From Nonomuraea rubra (GTDB taxonomy: Bacteria > Actinomycetota > Actinomycetes > Streptosporangiales > Streptosporangiaceae), in assembly GCF_014207985.1 (NCBI RefSeq), contig NZ_JACHMI010000001.1, positions 5,749,001 to 5,813,000 of the forward strand: DNA of 64,000 bases, written 5' to 3'. The position numbers were made by a program, and so were the translations under genes. Position 1 is the first letter of the stretch. Every line of letters starts with the position of its first letter. Below, in pieces: positions 32,932 through 42,822 of the stretch. The notes under the pieces were generated by a model. It was not told the origin of the DNA. It worked only from the letters and a program-made list of their open reading frames with translations, and made no database searches.

Positions 32932-34578
32932 ATGACTGAGCTGAATGTTGATCTGCTGGTGGTAGGTGGCGGGCTCGGGGGAGTGGCGGCCGCGCTGACG
33001 GCGGCCCGCCTGGGCCACCGGGTGCTGCTGACCGAGGAGACGGACTGGCTGGGCGGCCAGCTCACCGCGCAGGCCGTGCCGTCGGACGAGCATCCGTGGA
33101 TCGAGACGCCGCATGTTTCCTCGGGCTACCGGGAGTTGCGCAACCGCATCCGCGACTACTACCGGCGCAACTACCCGCTGCTGCCCGAGGTGGCGGCGCA
33201 GGAGGTGCTCAACCCCGGCCTGGGCAACGTGAGCAAGCTCTGCGTCGAGCCGCGGGTGGCGCTGGCGGCCCTGGAGGAGATGCTCATGCCGTACGTCTCC
33301 GCGGGCCGGATCACCGTGCTGCTCGACACCGTCCCCGTCGGCGCCGAGACCGACGGGGACCGGGTGACCTCCGTGACCCTGCGCGGCACCCGTACCGGCG
33401 AGCTGACCACGGTCACCGCCCCGCTGATCGCCGACGCCACCGAGCTGGGCGACCTGCTGGAGCTCACCGGCACCGAGCACGTCATCGGCGCGGAGTCCCA
33501 GGACGAGACCGGCGAGCCGTACGCCGCCCCGGTGGCCGACCCCACGGACCAGCAGGCGATCACCTGGTGCTTCCCGCTGGAGTACCGGCCGGGGGAGGAG
33601 CACGTCATCGACAAGCCCGCCTCCTACGACCACTGGAAGACCCACGCCGACCCCTTCTGGCCGGGCCCGCAGCTGTCCTGGGAGAAGATCGACATCCACA
33701 CCATGAAGGGCCGGGTCAACCGCATCTTCGAAGGCGACCTGGACGCCGTGAGCCTGGCCGACCTGTGGCACTTCCGCCGTATCCGGGCCCGTACCCAGTT
33801 CGACCGCGGCGTCATCGACACCGACATCACGCTGGTGAACTGGCCCAACATCGACTACTGGGAGGCGCCGCTGCTCGGCCCCGGCGCCGACCGGGAGAAG
33901 GCGCTGCAGCGGTGCAAGGAGCTGTCGCTGTCGTACCTGCACTGGATGCAGACCGAGGCGCCGCGGCCCGACGGCGGGCACGGCTACCCGGGCCTGCGGC
34001 TGCGTCCCGACCTGACCGGCACGGCGGACGGGATGGCGAAGGCCGCCTACATCCGCGAGTCGCGCCGCATCAAGGCCCGCTTCACGGTGCTGGAACAGCA
34101 CATCGCGGTCGTGGACCGCCCGGAGGGCGCGGGGGCCGAGCGGTTCGCCGACTCGGTGGGCGTCGGCCACTACAACATCGACCTGCACCCGAGCACGGCC
34201 GGCATCAACTACGTCAACCTGGAGGTCTACCCCTTCCAGCTCCCGCTGGGCGCGCTCGTCCCGGTCCGGATGCGCAACCTGCTGCCGGCCAACAAGAACA
34301 TCGGCACCACCCACATCACCAACGGCAGCTACCGGCTGCACCCGGTGGAGTGGAGCATCGGCGAGGCCGTCGGCGCGCTGTCGGCGCTCTGCCTGAACCG
34401 CGGCACCGAGCCGCACGCCGTGGCCGGCTCCCCGTCCCTGACAGAAGACCTGCAGCGGCTGCTCACCGGCACCCTCGGCGTCCCCGTGGCCTGGCCGGAG
34501 GAGATCGCCGTCATGCGCCCCTCCCAGGCCCGCAAGCACGCCACCCCCACCTACGTCCTGCCCGAGCGGCGCGCATGA
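32932..34578 (+). CDS. FAD-dependent oxidoreductase (FAD_oxidored family), first of a coupled pair
   Basis: A 548-residue flavoprotein. The ADP-binding motif VVGGGLGGVAAALTAARLGH is at residues 9-28, followed by LTEETDWLGGQLTAQAVPSDEH, characteristic of the PF12831-type FAD_oxidored family. The C-terminal part contains LLPANKNIGTTHITNGSYRLHPVEWSIGEA, the second cofactor-binding region. No signal peptide is seen, so it acts in the cytoplasm. Such proteins are frequent in carbohydrate-utilisation loci, but their reactions are poorly defined. The stop overlaps the next start (ATGA), giving coupled synthesis with the second flavoprotein. Confidence 0.88.
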   Translation: MTELNVDLLVVGGGLGGVAAALTAARLGHRVLLTEETDWLGGQLTAQAVPSDEHPWIETPHVSSGYRELRNRIRDYYRRNYPLLPEVAAQEVLNPGLGNVSKLCVEPRVALAALEEMLMPYVSAGRITVLLDTVPVGAETDGDRVTSVTLRGTRTGELTTVTAPLIADATELGDLLELTGTEHVIGAESQDETGEPYAAPVADPTDQQAITWCFPLEYRPGEEHVIDKPASYDHWKTHADPFWPGPQLSWEKIDIHTMKGRVNRIFEGDLDAVSLADLWHFRRIRARTQFDRGVIDTDITLVNWPNIDYWEAPLLGPGADREKALQRCKELSLSYLHWMQTEAPRPDGGHGYPGLRLRPDLTGTADGMAKAAYIRESRRIKARFTVLEQHIAVVDRPEGAGAERFADSVGVGHYNIDLHPSTAGINYVNLEVYPFQLPLGALVPVRMRNLLPANKNIGTTHITNGSYRLHPVEWSIGEAVGALSALCLNRGTEPHAVAGSPSLTEDLQRLLTGTLGVPVAWPEEIAVMRPSQARKHATPTYVLPERRA

Positions 34579-36092
34579 GCCCGCCCACGGAGCAGCACGA
34601 CGTTCTCATCTACGGCGCGACGCTCGCCGGCATCATGGCCGCGCTGCGGCTGCGCCTGCGCGGCCTGAGCAGCCTGATCCTGGAGCCGACCGGGCACGCC
34701 GGGGGCATCGTCGCCGGCGGGCTGGTCAAGAGCGACCCGCCGAACGTCATCGAGGCCCTGGCCGGGCTCACCCGCGACCGCTTCTTCCGCGGCATCGGCC
34801 ACGAGTACGGCGCCGCGGAGCCTCGCTACCGCTTCGAGCCCAAGGTCGCCGAGCGGGTCGCCCGGCGGCTGCTCGCCGAGGCGGGGGCGCAGGTGGTGAC
34901 CGGCGCCCGCATCCACGGCCCGGCCGACGTCGAGACGCGGGGCCGCCGCATCCAGGCGGTGCTCGGCCGGCGGGCCCGCTTCTTCATCGACGCCTCCTAC
35001 GAGGGCGACCTCATGGCGGCGGCCGGCGTGCCGTACACGTACGGGCGGGAACCGCGCTCCCGCTACGACGAGCCGTTCGCCGGCGTGCTGCCGCACCGGG
35101 CGCTGCGCCGCAGCGAGTTCGCGCCCAACGCCGGCTACCCGGTCGGCCCGCCCCCGGCCGAGCCGCCGGGCGAGGGCGACGCCAAGACGCAGGCGTACAA
35201 CTTCCGCGGCGTGTTGTCCAAGGCCGCCGACCGGCTGCCCTTCCCCAGGCCCGACGGGTACGACCCGGCCCTGTACGGCCTGCTCGGCCAGCTCATCACC
35301 CGGCGCGGCATCACCGGCCTGTCGGACATCGTCACGCATACGGCGTTGCTGCCGCCCGGCGACAAGTACCAGACCAACCAGGCCCTGTTCATCGGCTTCG
35401 ACCTGCCGGGCGCGTCGTGGGACTACCCGGACGGCACCTGGGCCAGGCGCGAGGAGGTCATAGCCGAGCACGTGCGCTGGCACCAGGGCATGCTCTACTG
35501 GCTGGCCAACGACCCGTCGCTGCCGGAGTCGTTCCGCGCCGACACGCGCACCTTCGGGCTGCCGGCCGACGAGTTCGCCGACAGCCCGTACGGCGCCGGC
35601 TTCCCGCACGCCCTGTACGTCCGCGAGGGCCGCCGCCTGATCGGCCAGTACGTCCTCACCCAGCACGACCTGCGCATCCCCGGCAACACGAAGGCCACCC
35701 CGGTGTGCTGCTGGAAGTACGGCATCGACTGCCACATCGTCCAGCTCTACCCGGAGGGGGAGCACACGATCGCGGGGGAGGGGCCGCCCAGCGGCACCGA
35801 GTACAACGAGCCGGCCGACCTCTACCAGATCCCCGCCGAGTGCCTGTTCCCCGCCCGCGGCGGCATCGAGAACGTGGCCGTGCCCGTCTGCTTCTCCGCC
35901 AGCCACGTCGCCTGCCTGTCGGCCCGCATGGAGCCGAACTACGGCATGCTCGGCGAGGCCGCCGGCGAGCTGGCCGCCCAGTCCCTGCGCACCGGGCGGG
36001 CCGTGCAGGACTACCGCTACCCCGACCTGGCCGCCGCCCTGGAAGAGCACGGCAGCGTGCTCTCCCTGCCCGGCCTGGAGCCCGCGCCATGA
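34575..36092 (+). CDS. FAD-dependent oxidoreductase (FAD_oxidored family), second of a coupled pair
   Basis: A 505-residue flavoprotein with the variant dinucleotide motif LIYGATLAGIMAALRLRLRG (GxTxxG rather than GxGxxG), typical of one branch of FAD_oxidored proteins found beside glycosidases. GGIVAGGLVKSD, FIDASYEGDLMAAAGVPYTYGRE, and the C-terminal VCFSASHVACLSARMEPNYGMLGEAAG complete the family signature. No export signal. It overlaps the genes on both sides by four bases. A paired flavoprotein/glycosidase system suggests oxidation at a sugar hydroxyl as part of glycan breakdown; this is inference. Confidence 0.87.
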   Translation: MSPPTEQHDVLIYGATLAGIMAALRLRLRGLSSLILEPTGHAGGIVAGGLVKSDPPNVIEALAGLTRDRFFRGIGHEYGAAEPRYRFEPKVAERVARRLLAEAGAQVVTGARIHGPADVETRGRRIQAVLGRRARFFIDASYEGDLMAAAGVPYTYGREPRSRYDEPFAGVLPHRALRRSEFAPNAGYPVGPPPAEPPGEGDAKTQAYNFRGVLSKAADRLPFPRPDGYDPALYGLLGQLITRRGITGLSDIVTHTALLPPGDKYQTNQALFIGFDLPGASWDYPDGTWARREEVIAEHVRWHQGMLYWLANDPSLPESFRADTRTFGLPADEFADSPYGAGFPHALYVREGRRLIGQYVLTQHDLRIPGNTKATPVCCWKYGIDCHIVQLYPEGEHTIAGEGPPSGTEYNEPADLYQIPAECLFPARGGIENVAVPVCFSASHVACLSARMEPNYGMLGEAAGELAAQSLRTGRAVQDYRYPDLAAALEEHGSVLSLPGLEPAP

Positions 36093-39000
36093 TTCCCGAC
36101 CCGCCGTTCCAGCCAGGACCGCTCGACGCCGCCGCCGGCCGGCGGCCGCACCGGATCGAGCTGCCGCTGCACGCGGGGGAGCCCCGCGAGCGGTGGTCGC
36201 TGCGGCTGGAGTTCACCGCCGGGCACGGCCCCTGCCCCGACCTGGAGCTCGAGATCGACGGCGCGTACCGGGGGCTGGTCCACCCCGAGGTGCGGCGCGA
36301 GGACCGCGCAGAGGTCTACCGGCACGGCCCCATCGCCGGCGAGGTACGGCTGGACGTGCCGATCCCCGGTTCCATGCTCCCGCCAGGAGAGCACGTCCTG
36401 GCCATCACCACGACCCTGGACCGCGAGGCCGCCACCGGCCCCGTCACGATCCCCGGGCCGGGGCCGGCCCGGCACCGCGAGCAGTTCGGGCACCACTTCG
36501 GCAGCGGCCTCACCTGGCGCTCCATCACGCTCGAACCCGCGACCGCGCCGCCGCCCGGGCCCGTGCTGCGCGTCACGCCGCTCTACCTGCACGACGGCCG
36601 CGAGCTGGCCGAGCTCACCGTGCCGCTGCCCGCCCGCCGCGCGCAGGTGCGCCTCGCCGGCCGTACCCACGCCTTCGACCTGCCCGGACGGGACTTCGGC
36701 CAGGCCCGCGTACGCTTCCCCGTTCCCGAGGCGCGCGGCCCGGCCGAGGTGACGGTGGACGGCGGCGACCCCGTGACGTTCACCCTCACCCCCGCCCGCA
36801 AGTGGACGCTGCACCTCATCCCGCACGTGCACCTCGACGTCGGCTACACCGACACCCAGGGCAAGGTGCTGGAGCTGCACAGCCGCAACCTCGACCGCGC
36901 GGTGGCCGCCCTGGACCGCGACCCCGGCTTCGCCTTCTCCGTGGACGGCTCGCTGGTGCTGGCCCAGTACCTTGCCACCCGCTCGGACAAGAGCGCCGGG
37001 CGCGTGCTCCAGGCGCTGCGGGACGGCCGCATCGCGGTCAACGCCTTCCACAGCCTCTTCCTGTCGGGGGTGGCCTCGCTGGAGGAGATCTACCGGGCGG
37101 CCTACCTGGCGGCGCGGCTGCGCGACGAGCACGGCGTGCCCGTCACGTACGCCAACCTCACCGACGTGCCCTCCTACAGCGCGGCCCTGCCCTCGATCCT
37201 GGCCGCGCTCGGCATCGGCGGCTTCGTCGGCATCGAGAACCACCACCGCGGCGGCAACGCCGACAGCGACCTGCAGCACCTGCTCAGCCCCGTCATGTGG
37301 GAGGGCGTGGACGGCTCACGCGTGCTCACGCACTTCTCCGACACCTACTCGCAGTTGCGGTTCATGGTGGGCGACCCGCAGACCGTCGAAGGCGGCGCCC
37401 ACTCCCTGTGCCGCCTGCTGGCCCGCTACGAACGTCCCGACTATCTGCCGCACGACCTGGCGATCATCGGCACCCACGCCGACAACGAGGACCTCGTCGA
37501 CGGCGACGCCGGCTTCGCCGCCCGCTGGAACGCCGTCTACGCCCACCCCCGCATCGTCGTCTCCACGATGGCCGGTTACCTGGACGCGGTCCGCCCCCTG
37601 GCCGACCGGCTGCCGGTGTGGCACGGCGACGGCGGCAGCTACTGGGAGGACGGCGTCGGCACCGGCGCCACCGTGGTCGCCGAGCACCGGCGGGCGCAGA
37701 GCGCGCTGCCCGCCGCCGAGGGGCTGGCCGCCCTGGTCGCGCGGGCCGAACCGGCCTACCGCCCGCACCGGGAGGCGCTGGACGCCGCCTGGGAGGGCGC
37801 GCTGTTCGGCGCCGAGCACACCTGGACCTGGTCGCACGCGCTCGCCCACCCCCACGGCGAGCAGGTCGGCGACCAGCTCGACTGGAAGCGCCACCAGGTG
37901 CACACCGCCCTGCGCACCGCCGTGGACGAGGGCCGCCGGGCGCTGAGCCAGCTCGGCGAGCTGGTCACCACCCGGGGCCCGGCGCTGCTCGTGCACAACC
38001 CGCTGAGCTGGACGCGAGACGTGGAGGTCGAGTACGAGTCCACCGCGCCGCCTCCGCAGCCCGCTGAGGTGCTGTCCGACTGCGCCGGCCTGCGCCGCTA
38101 CCGGATGACGGTGTCCGGCGTGCCCGCCTTCGGCTACCGCACGATCCCGCTGCCCGACCCGGCCGCGCTCGCGCCGGGTGAGGAGGACGGCCGCCGCGCC
38201 ACCCGGCGCTCTCCCGAGGAGGACTGGCAGCCGGTGCCGCCGCGCCTGCTCACCCCCCGATGGGAGGCCGCGCTCGACCCCGGGACCGGCGCGCTGCTCG
38301 CCCTCACCCACCGGCCCACCGGCCGCCCGCTGCTCGACGGCCCCCTCGGCCAGGTCCTCTACGTCCGCAACGGCCCCTCCACCCGCGTCGTCACCGGGCA
38401 CAGCGGCGAGCCGCACCACCACCCGCCCGCCCCTCGAACCTCCCTGGACGGCCGCCGCCCGCACGCCGGCCCGCCCGGCCTCGACGTCTTCCCGGCGGCC
38501 ATGCGCCCCGTCGGGCTGCGCCGCACGTACGACGGCTGGCGCCTGCGGGCGGTGGGCAGCGCGCCCAGCCTGCCGCACGTCGAGGTGGACATCCTGCTCA
38601 GGGACGCCGACGACCGCGTGGACGTGCTGGTGCGCCTGGAGAAGGAGCGGGAACCCGCCAAGGAGTCGGTCTACGTCGCCTTCCCGTTCGCGCACGAGCA
38701 GCCCCGCTTCCGCTACGACCGCCAGCAGGGCTGGATCGACCCCGCCGCCGACCACGCCCCCGGCGCATGCCAGGAGTGGTTCACCACCCAGCACGGCGTC
38801 GTCGTCGCCTCCCCGTCCGGCGCCGTGGCGTGGACCTCGGCCGACGCGCCGCTGTTCACCGCCGGGGACATCGTGCGCGGCGCCTGGCCAGAACGCTTCG
38901 CCCCCGCGAGCGGCGCACTCTACTCGTGGGTCATGAACAACTACTGGCCCACCAACACCCCACCCGAGCAGGACGGCACGCTGACCCTCCGCTACGCCTT

Positions 39001-39367
39001 CCGCCCCCTGCCCGCCTTCGACCCGGTGGCCGCCGGCCGGCTGGGCCGCGAGGTCCGCGCCGCGCCCATGGTGTCGGAGGTGACCAGGCTCGACAAGTTC
39101 GACACCGGGCCCCGCCCGCTCGACGCCCCCGCCGGTAGCCTGCTCGACCTCGGCCTGCCCGGCTGGGCCGCCGCGACCGTCGCCGAGCCGCGCGACCGCA
39201 CCGGACTGCTCGTCCGCCTCCAGGACCTGTCGGGCCAGGGCGGCGAGATACGCCCGCGCCACCCCGGCCGGATCGTCCTGTGCCGTGCCGACGAGACGGA
39301 GGTCGGCGAGCTCGACGGCTCCGTCCGCCTCGGCCCCTGGGCCGTCATCACCCTCAAGCTCCTCTAG
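36089..39367 (+). CDS. Glycoside hydrolase family 38-type enzyme (alpha-mannosidase-like)
   Basis: A 1092-residue protein without a signal peptide. Residues 1-235 form a beta-rich N-terminal region. The GH38 domain begins with HLIPHVHLDVGYTDTQ (about 238-253), which holds the zinc-binding His/Asp. A conserved Asp in NLTDVPSYS (about 357) is in the place of the nucleophile region, and AEHTWTWSHALAHP (about 579-592) provides a further zinc His. The rest is the GH38 C-terminal beta domain. Standard alpha-mannosidases have a PDPFGHS-like motif around the nucleophile; here it differs, so specificity may be unusual. It overlaps the flavoprotein gene and precedes the transporter genes. Confidence 0.82.
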   Translation: MIPDPPFQPGPLDAAAGRRPHRIELPLHAGEPRERWSLRLEFTAGHGPCPDLELEIDGAYRGLVHPEVRREDRAEVYRHGPIAGEVRLDVPIPGSMLPPGEHVLAITTTLDREAATGPVTIPGPGPARHREQFGHHFGSGLTWRSITLEPATAPPPGPVLRVTPLYLHDGRELAELTVPLPARRAQVRLAGRTHAFDLPGRDFGQARVRFPVPEARGPAEVTVDGGDPVTFTLTPARKWTLHLIPHVHLDVGYTDTQGKVLELHSRNLDRAVAALDRDPGFAFSVDGSLVLAQYLATRSDKSAGRVLQALRDGRIAVNAFHSLFLSGVASLEEIYRAAYLAARLRDEHGVPVTYANLTDVPSYSAALPSILAALGIGGFVGIENHHRGGNADSDLQHLLSPVMWEGVDGSRVLTHFSDTYSQLRFMVGDPQTVEGGAHSLCRLLARYERPDYLPHDLAIIGTHADNEDLVDGDAGFAARWNAVYAHPRIVVSTMAGYLDAVRPLADRLPVWHGDGGSYWEDGVGTGATVVAEHRRAQSALPAAEGLAALVARAEPAYRPHREALDAAWEGALFGAEHTWTWSHALAHPHGEQVGDQLDWKRHQVHTALRTAVDEGRRALSQLGELVTTRGPALLVHNPLSWTRDVEVEYESTAPPPQPAEVLSDCAGLRRYRMTVSGVPAFGYRTIPLPDPAALAPGEEDGRRATRRSPEEDWQPVPPRLLTPRWEAALDPGTGALLALTHRPTGRPLLDGPLGQVLYVRNGPSTRVVTGHSGEPHHHPPAPRTSLDGRRPHAGPPGLDVFPAAMRPVGLRRTYDGWRLRAVGSAPSLPHVEVDILLRDADDRVDVLVRLEKEREPAKESVYVAFPFAHEQPRFRYDRQQGWIDPAADHAPGACQEWFTTQHGVVVASPSGAVAWTSADAPLFTAGDIVRGAWPERFAPASGALYSWVMNNYWPTNTPPEQDGTLTLRYAFRPLPAFDPVAAGRLGREVRAAPMVSEVTRLDKFDTGPRPLDAPAGSLLDLGLPGWAAATVAEPRDRTGLLVRLQDLSGQGGEIRPRHPGRIVLCRADETEVGELDGSVRLGPWAVITLKLL

Positions 39368-39391
39368 GACTTCTCCAGGAAAGGAAAGGCC

Positions 39392-40999
39392 ATGTCTGAC
39401 GCGCGTCACAGCAGGCGCCAGTTCCTCCAGCTCACCGGGAGCACCGCTCTGCTGGCCGCCTCGGGCGGCCTGCTGACGGCGTGCGGCCCGTCCTCACCCC
39501 AGGCGAGCCCGCAGGCCGGGACCCGCAAGGCGGTCATGCCCGCGTACGTCCCGTCCGGCCTCGTCAAACCCGACCTGCCGGCCACCGCCGAGGGCGTGCT
39601 GGCCGCCTACTACTCCTACCCCGCCGAGCCCGTCACCGCCTTCACCGGCAAGCCCGGCGAAGGGCTGGGCGAGGTGAAGGTGCTGACCAACATGTTCAAC
39701 CCGGTGCCACCCGGCCCGGACGCCAACCGGTTCTGGCAGGAGCTGAACACCCGGCTCGGCGCCACGCTGAACGTCACCATGGCGCCCGGCGTGCCCGCGT
39801 CCGCCTACGTGAGCAAGCTGTCCACCGTCATCGCCAGCGGCGACCTGCCCGACATCCTCATGTTGTCTGCCACCCTGGCCAACCGCTCGCAGATCCTCAC
39901 CCGCCTGTGCGCCGACCTCAGCGACCTCGTCTCCGGCGACGCCGTCAAGAGCTACCCGTTCCTCGCCAACATCCCGCGCGACTCCTGGCTGGCCACCGCC
40001 TACCAGGGCGGTGTCTACGCCATTCCCATCCCGCGCGCCATCGTCGGCACGATCATGTTCGCCCGCTCCGACCTCATCGCCGAACGCGGCCTGAGCGGCG
40101 AGCTCAAGAGCTACGACGACTTCCTCGCCCTGGCCAGGGGCCTGACCGACCCGGCGAAGAACCGGTGGGCCTTCGGCAGCGCCAAGGGCGTCATCACGTA
40201 CGTCGGCACCATGCTCGGCGTCCCCAACACGTGGGCCGAGCAGGGCGGCAGGTTCACCTCGGAGCACGAGGCGGAGGGCCGCAAGGAGGCCATCGCCAGG
40301 ACCGCCGAGATGGTCAAGGCCGGCCTGTTCCACCCCGACGCCATCGGCGGCAAGCTCAACCTGCGCGACCTGTTCGGCAACGGCACCATCGCGCTCAACT
40401 CCGACGGCTACGCCGCCTGGGACATCCTCGCCGACACCTACAAGGTGGACGTCGGCGCGCTGGTCTCACCGGGCCCCGCCCGCGCGGGACAGGCGCACTT
40501 CGCCATCACCGCGTTCAAGAAGGCCGGCCGCGACCGCCTGGCCAAGCTCCTGCGCGTCTGCGACTGGCTGAGCGCGCCGCTCGGCACGAGCGAGTACATG
40601 TTCCGCAAGTTCGGCGTCGAGGGCACCCACTACACGATGAAGGACGGCGCGCCCGAGCCGACCAGCCTCGGCAAGGCCGAGGTCAAGCTCCCCCTGGAGT
40701 ACGTCGCCGACGCCCCCCACGTGCTCGGCCCCCGCCCCCGCGAGCGGGTGGACGCGCAACGCGCCTACCAGGAGCGCGTCGTGCCCGCGATCGTCCGCAA
40801 CCCGGCCGCCGCCCTCTACTCCGACACCGCCGTCAACAAGGGCGGCACCCTCACCAAGATCATTGACCAGGCCGAGCTGGACATCGTCTCCGGCCGCAAG
40901 CCCGTCAGCCACTGGGACGAGGTCGTCAAGCAGTGGCGCGCCCAGGGCGGCGACCAGATCCGCCGCGACTACGAGACCGCGCTGGCCAAGGGCGACTGA
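39392..40999 (+). CDS. Sugar ABC transporter substrate-binding lipoprotein (LplA-like)
   Basis: A 535-residue extracytoplasmic binding protein. The N terminus has both a twin-arginine motif (SRRQFLQLTG) and a lipobox (LLTAC near residue 31), so it is a Tat lipoprotein. The body is that of large solute-binding proteins of the LplA group that serve oligosaccharide importers: MFNPVPPGPDANRFWQELN, VIASGDLPDILMLS, RSDLIAERGL. A strong GGAAAGGAAAGG precedes the ATG. It captures the oligosaccharide for the two permeases downstream. Confidence 0.92.
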   Translation: MSDARHSRRQFLQLTGSTALLAASGGLLTACGPSSPQASPQAGTRKAVMPAYVPSGLVKPDLPATAEGVLAAYYSYPAEPVTAFTGKPGEGLGEVKVLTNMFNPVPPGPDANRFWQELNTRLGATLNVTMAPGVPASAYVSKLSTVIASGDLPDILMLSATLANRSQILTRLCADLSDLVSGDAVKSYPFLANIPRDSWLATAYQGGVYAIPIPRAIVGTIMFARSDLIAERGLSGELKSYDDFLALARGLTDPAKNRWAFGSAKGVITYVGTMLGVPNTWAEQGGRFTSEHEAEGRKEAIARTAEMVKAGLFHPDAIGGKLNLRDLFGNGTIALNSDGYAAWDILADTYKVDVGALVSPGPARAGQAHFAITAFKKAGRDRLAKLLRVCDWLSAPLGTSEYMFRKFGVEGTHYTMKDGAPEPTSLGKAEVKLPLEYVADAPHVLGPRPRERVDAQRAYQERVVPAIVRNPAAALYSDTAVNKGGTLTKIIDQAELDIVSGRKPVSHWDEVVKQWRAQGGDQIRRDYETALAKGD

Positions 41000-41002
41000 G
41001 CG

Positions 41003-41968
41003 ATGGCACTCGACGTGAAATCCCCGCCCGCGCGCCCGGCCGCCCCGCCGCGGCGCGCCACCCCGAAGGTCTCCCGGCTGCGCAGGGACGGGCTGCTGCT
41101 CCTGCTCGGCGTCCCGGGCCTGCTCGTGATCCTGCTGTTCCACTACGTGCCGATGCTCGGCAACGTGATCGCCTTCAAGGACTACCAGCCCTTCCTGGGC
41201 ATCTGGGAGGCGCCGTGGACCGGCTTCGAGAACTTCCGGGTGATCTTCAACGGTGACCCGGAGTTCCTGAACGCGCTGGTCAACACGGTCGTCATCTCGC
41301 TCGTGCAGATCGTCTTCGTCTTCCCCGTGCCGATCGCGCTGGCGTTGCTGCTCAACTCCCTGGCCGGGGTGCGGCTCAAGCGGCTGGCCCAGTCGATCCT
41401 CTACCTGCCGCACTTCATGTCGTGGGTGGTCGTCGTCGCGATCTTCCAGCACATGCTGGGCAACGCGGGCCTGCTGAACACGTTCCTGCGCGGGCACGAC
41501 CTGGCCACGCTGCCGCTCCTGGGCAACCCCGACCTGTTCCTGGCCCTGATCACCTCGCAGGTGATCTGGAAGGACGCCGGCTGGGGCACGATCATCTTCC
41601 TGGCCGCGCTTTCCCGCGTCGATCCCGAGCTGTACGAGGCCAGCGCCATGGACGGCGCCTCCAAGACCCGCCAGCTCTGGCACGTGACGCTGCCCGGCAT
41701 CCGCGGCGTGATCGTGCTGATGCTCATCCTCAAGCTCGGCGACGTGCTCACCGTCGGGTTCGAGCAGATCATCCTGCAGCAGGGCATGGTCGGCACCGAG
41801 GTGTCGGAGGTGCTGGACACCTACGTCTACACCTACGGCGTCGTCGGCGGCAGCTGGGGCGTGGCCGCCGCGGTCGGCCTGGTCAAGGGCCTGGTCGGGC
41901 TGGTGCTCGTGCTCGGCGCCAACAAGGTCGCGCACCTGCTGGGCGAGAGAGGGCTCTACACCAAATGA
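41003..41968 (+). CDS. Sugar ABC transporter permease (LplB-like)
   Basis: A 321-residue membrane protein with six helices after a Pro-rich cytoplasmic start. MLGNVIAFKDYQPFLG and the EAA loop EASAMDGASKTRQLWHVTLPG (about residues 212-232) identify a CUT1-type permease. It starts three bases after the binding-protein stop and overlaps the second permease (ATGA). No ATPase gene is in the operon, so ATP hydrolysis is presumably supplied by a shared MsiK-type ATPase encoded elsewhere. Confidence 0.93.
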   Translation: MALDVKSPPARPAAPPRRATPKVSRLRRDGLLLLLGVPGLLVILLFHYVPMLGNVIAFKDYQPFLGIWEAPWTGFENFRVIFNGDPEFLNALVNTVVISLVQIVFVFPVPIALALLLNSLAGVRLKRLAQSILYLPHFMSWVVVVAIFQHMLGNAGLLNTFLRGHDLATLPLLGNPDLFLALITSQVIWKDAGWGTIIFLAALSRVDPELYEASAMDGASKTRQLWHVTLPGIRGVIVLMLILKLGDVLTVGFEQIILQQGMVGTEVSEVLDTYVYTYGVVGGSWGVAAAVGLVKGLVGLVLVLGANKVAHLLGERGLYTK

Positions 41969-42819
41969 TCGTTCGTACGCTCAAGGGCGCGGTCGTGGCC
42001 GCCTGCTGCGCCCTGGTGATCCTGCCGTTCCTCGCGGTCCTGTCCACCAGCCTGGCCGACCAGGCGCAGGTCACCGCCACCGGCGGCTACGTGCTGTGGC
42101 CGGAGCGGCCCAGCCTCGACGCCTACCGGGCCATCCTGGCCGGCGGGGTCGTCACCCGGGCGCTGCTGGTGTCCGTCGGCGTCACCGTCGTCGGGACGCT
42201 GCTGTCCCTGACGTGCATCACGCTGCTGGCGTACTCGCTGAGCCGGCCGGGCTCGCTGCTGCACCGCCCGATCCTGCTGACCGTGCTGTTCACGCTGCTG
42301 TTCGCGCCCGGCATGATCCCGATGTACCTGACGGTCAAGCAGCTCGGGCTGCTGGACTCGTACTGGTCGCTCATCCTGCCGGGGCTGGCCGGCGGGTTCC
42401 AGATCATCATCATGCGGGCCTTCTTCCAGGAGATCCCGGGTGAGCTGGTCGACGCTGCCCGCATCGACGGCGCCGGCGAGCTGCGCATCCTGCTCCGGGT
42501 CGTGCTGCCGCTGTCGAAGGCGGTCATCGCCGTCGTCGGGCTCTTCAGCGCGGTCGCGTACTGGAACGCGTTCTTCAACGCCATGCTCTACCTCAACGAC
42601 ACCGAGAAGTGGCCGCTGCAACTGGTCCTGCGCACGTACGTGGTCGACAACAGCGCGCTCAGCGTCGACGCGGCGGATCTGTCGGGCAGCTTCCTGCCCC
42701 CTCCCCAGTCCATGCAGATGGCGATCCTGGTGCTGAGCCTGGTTCCCATCGCGATCGTCTACCCGTTCCTCCAGAAGCACTTTGCCAAGGGCATCCTCAT
42801 CGGCGCGGTGAAAGGCTGA
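41965..42819 (+). CDS. Sugar ABC transporter permease (YtcP/LplC-like)
   Basis: A 284-residue membrane protein with six helices. FAPGMIPMYLTVKQLGLLDSYWSLILPG and the EAA loop DAARIDGAGELRILLRVVLPLSK (about residues 163-185) are diagnostic. It pairs with the upstream permease to form the membrane channel. Its stop lies three bases before the beta-helix protein gene. Confidence 0.93.
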   Translation: MIVRTLKGAVVAACCALVILPFLAVLSTSLADQAQVTATGGYVLWPERPSLDAYRAILAGGVVTRALLVSVGVTVVGTLLSLTCITLLAYSLSRPGSLLHRPILLTVLFTLLFAPGMIPMYLTVKQLGLLDSYWSLILPGLAGGFQIIIMRAFFQEIPGELVDAARIDGAGELRILLRVVLPLSKAVIAVVGLFSAVAYWNAFFNAMLYLNDTEKWPLQLVLRTYVVDNSALSVDAADLSGSFLPPPQSMQMAILVLSLVPIAIVYPFLQKHFAKGILIGAVKG

Positions 42820-42822
42820 CAC

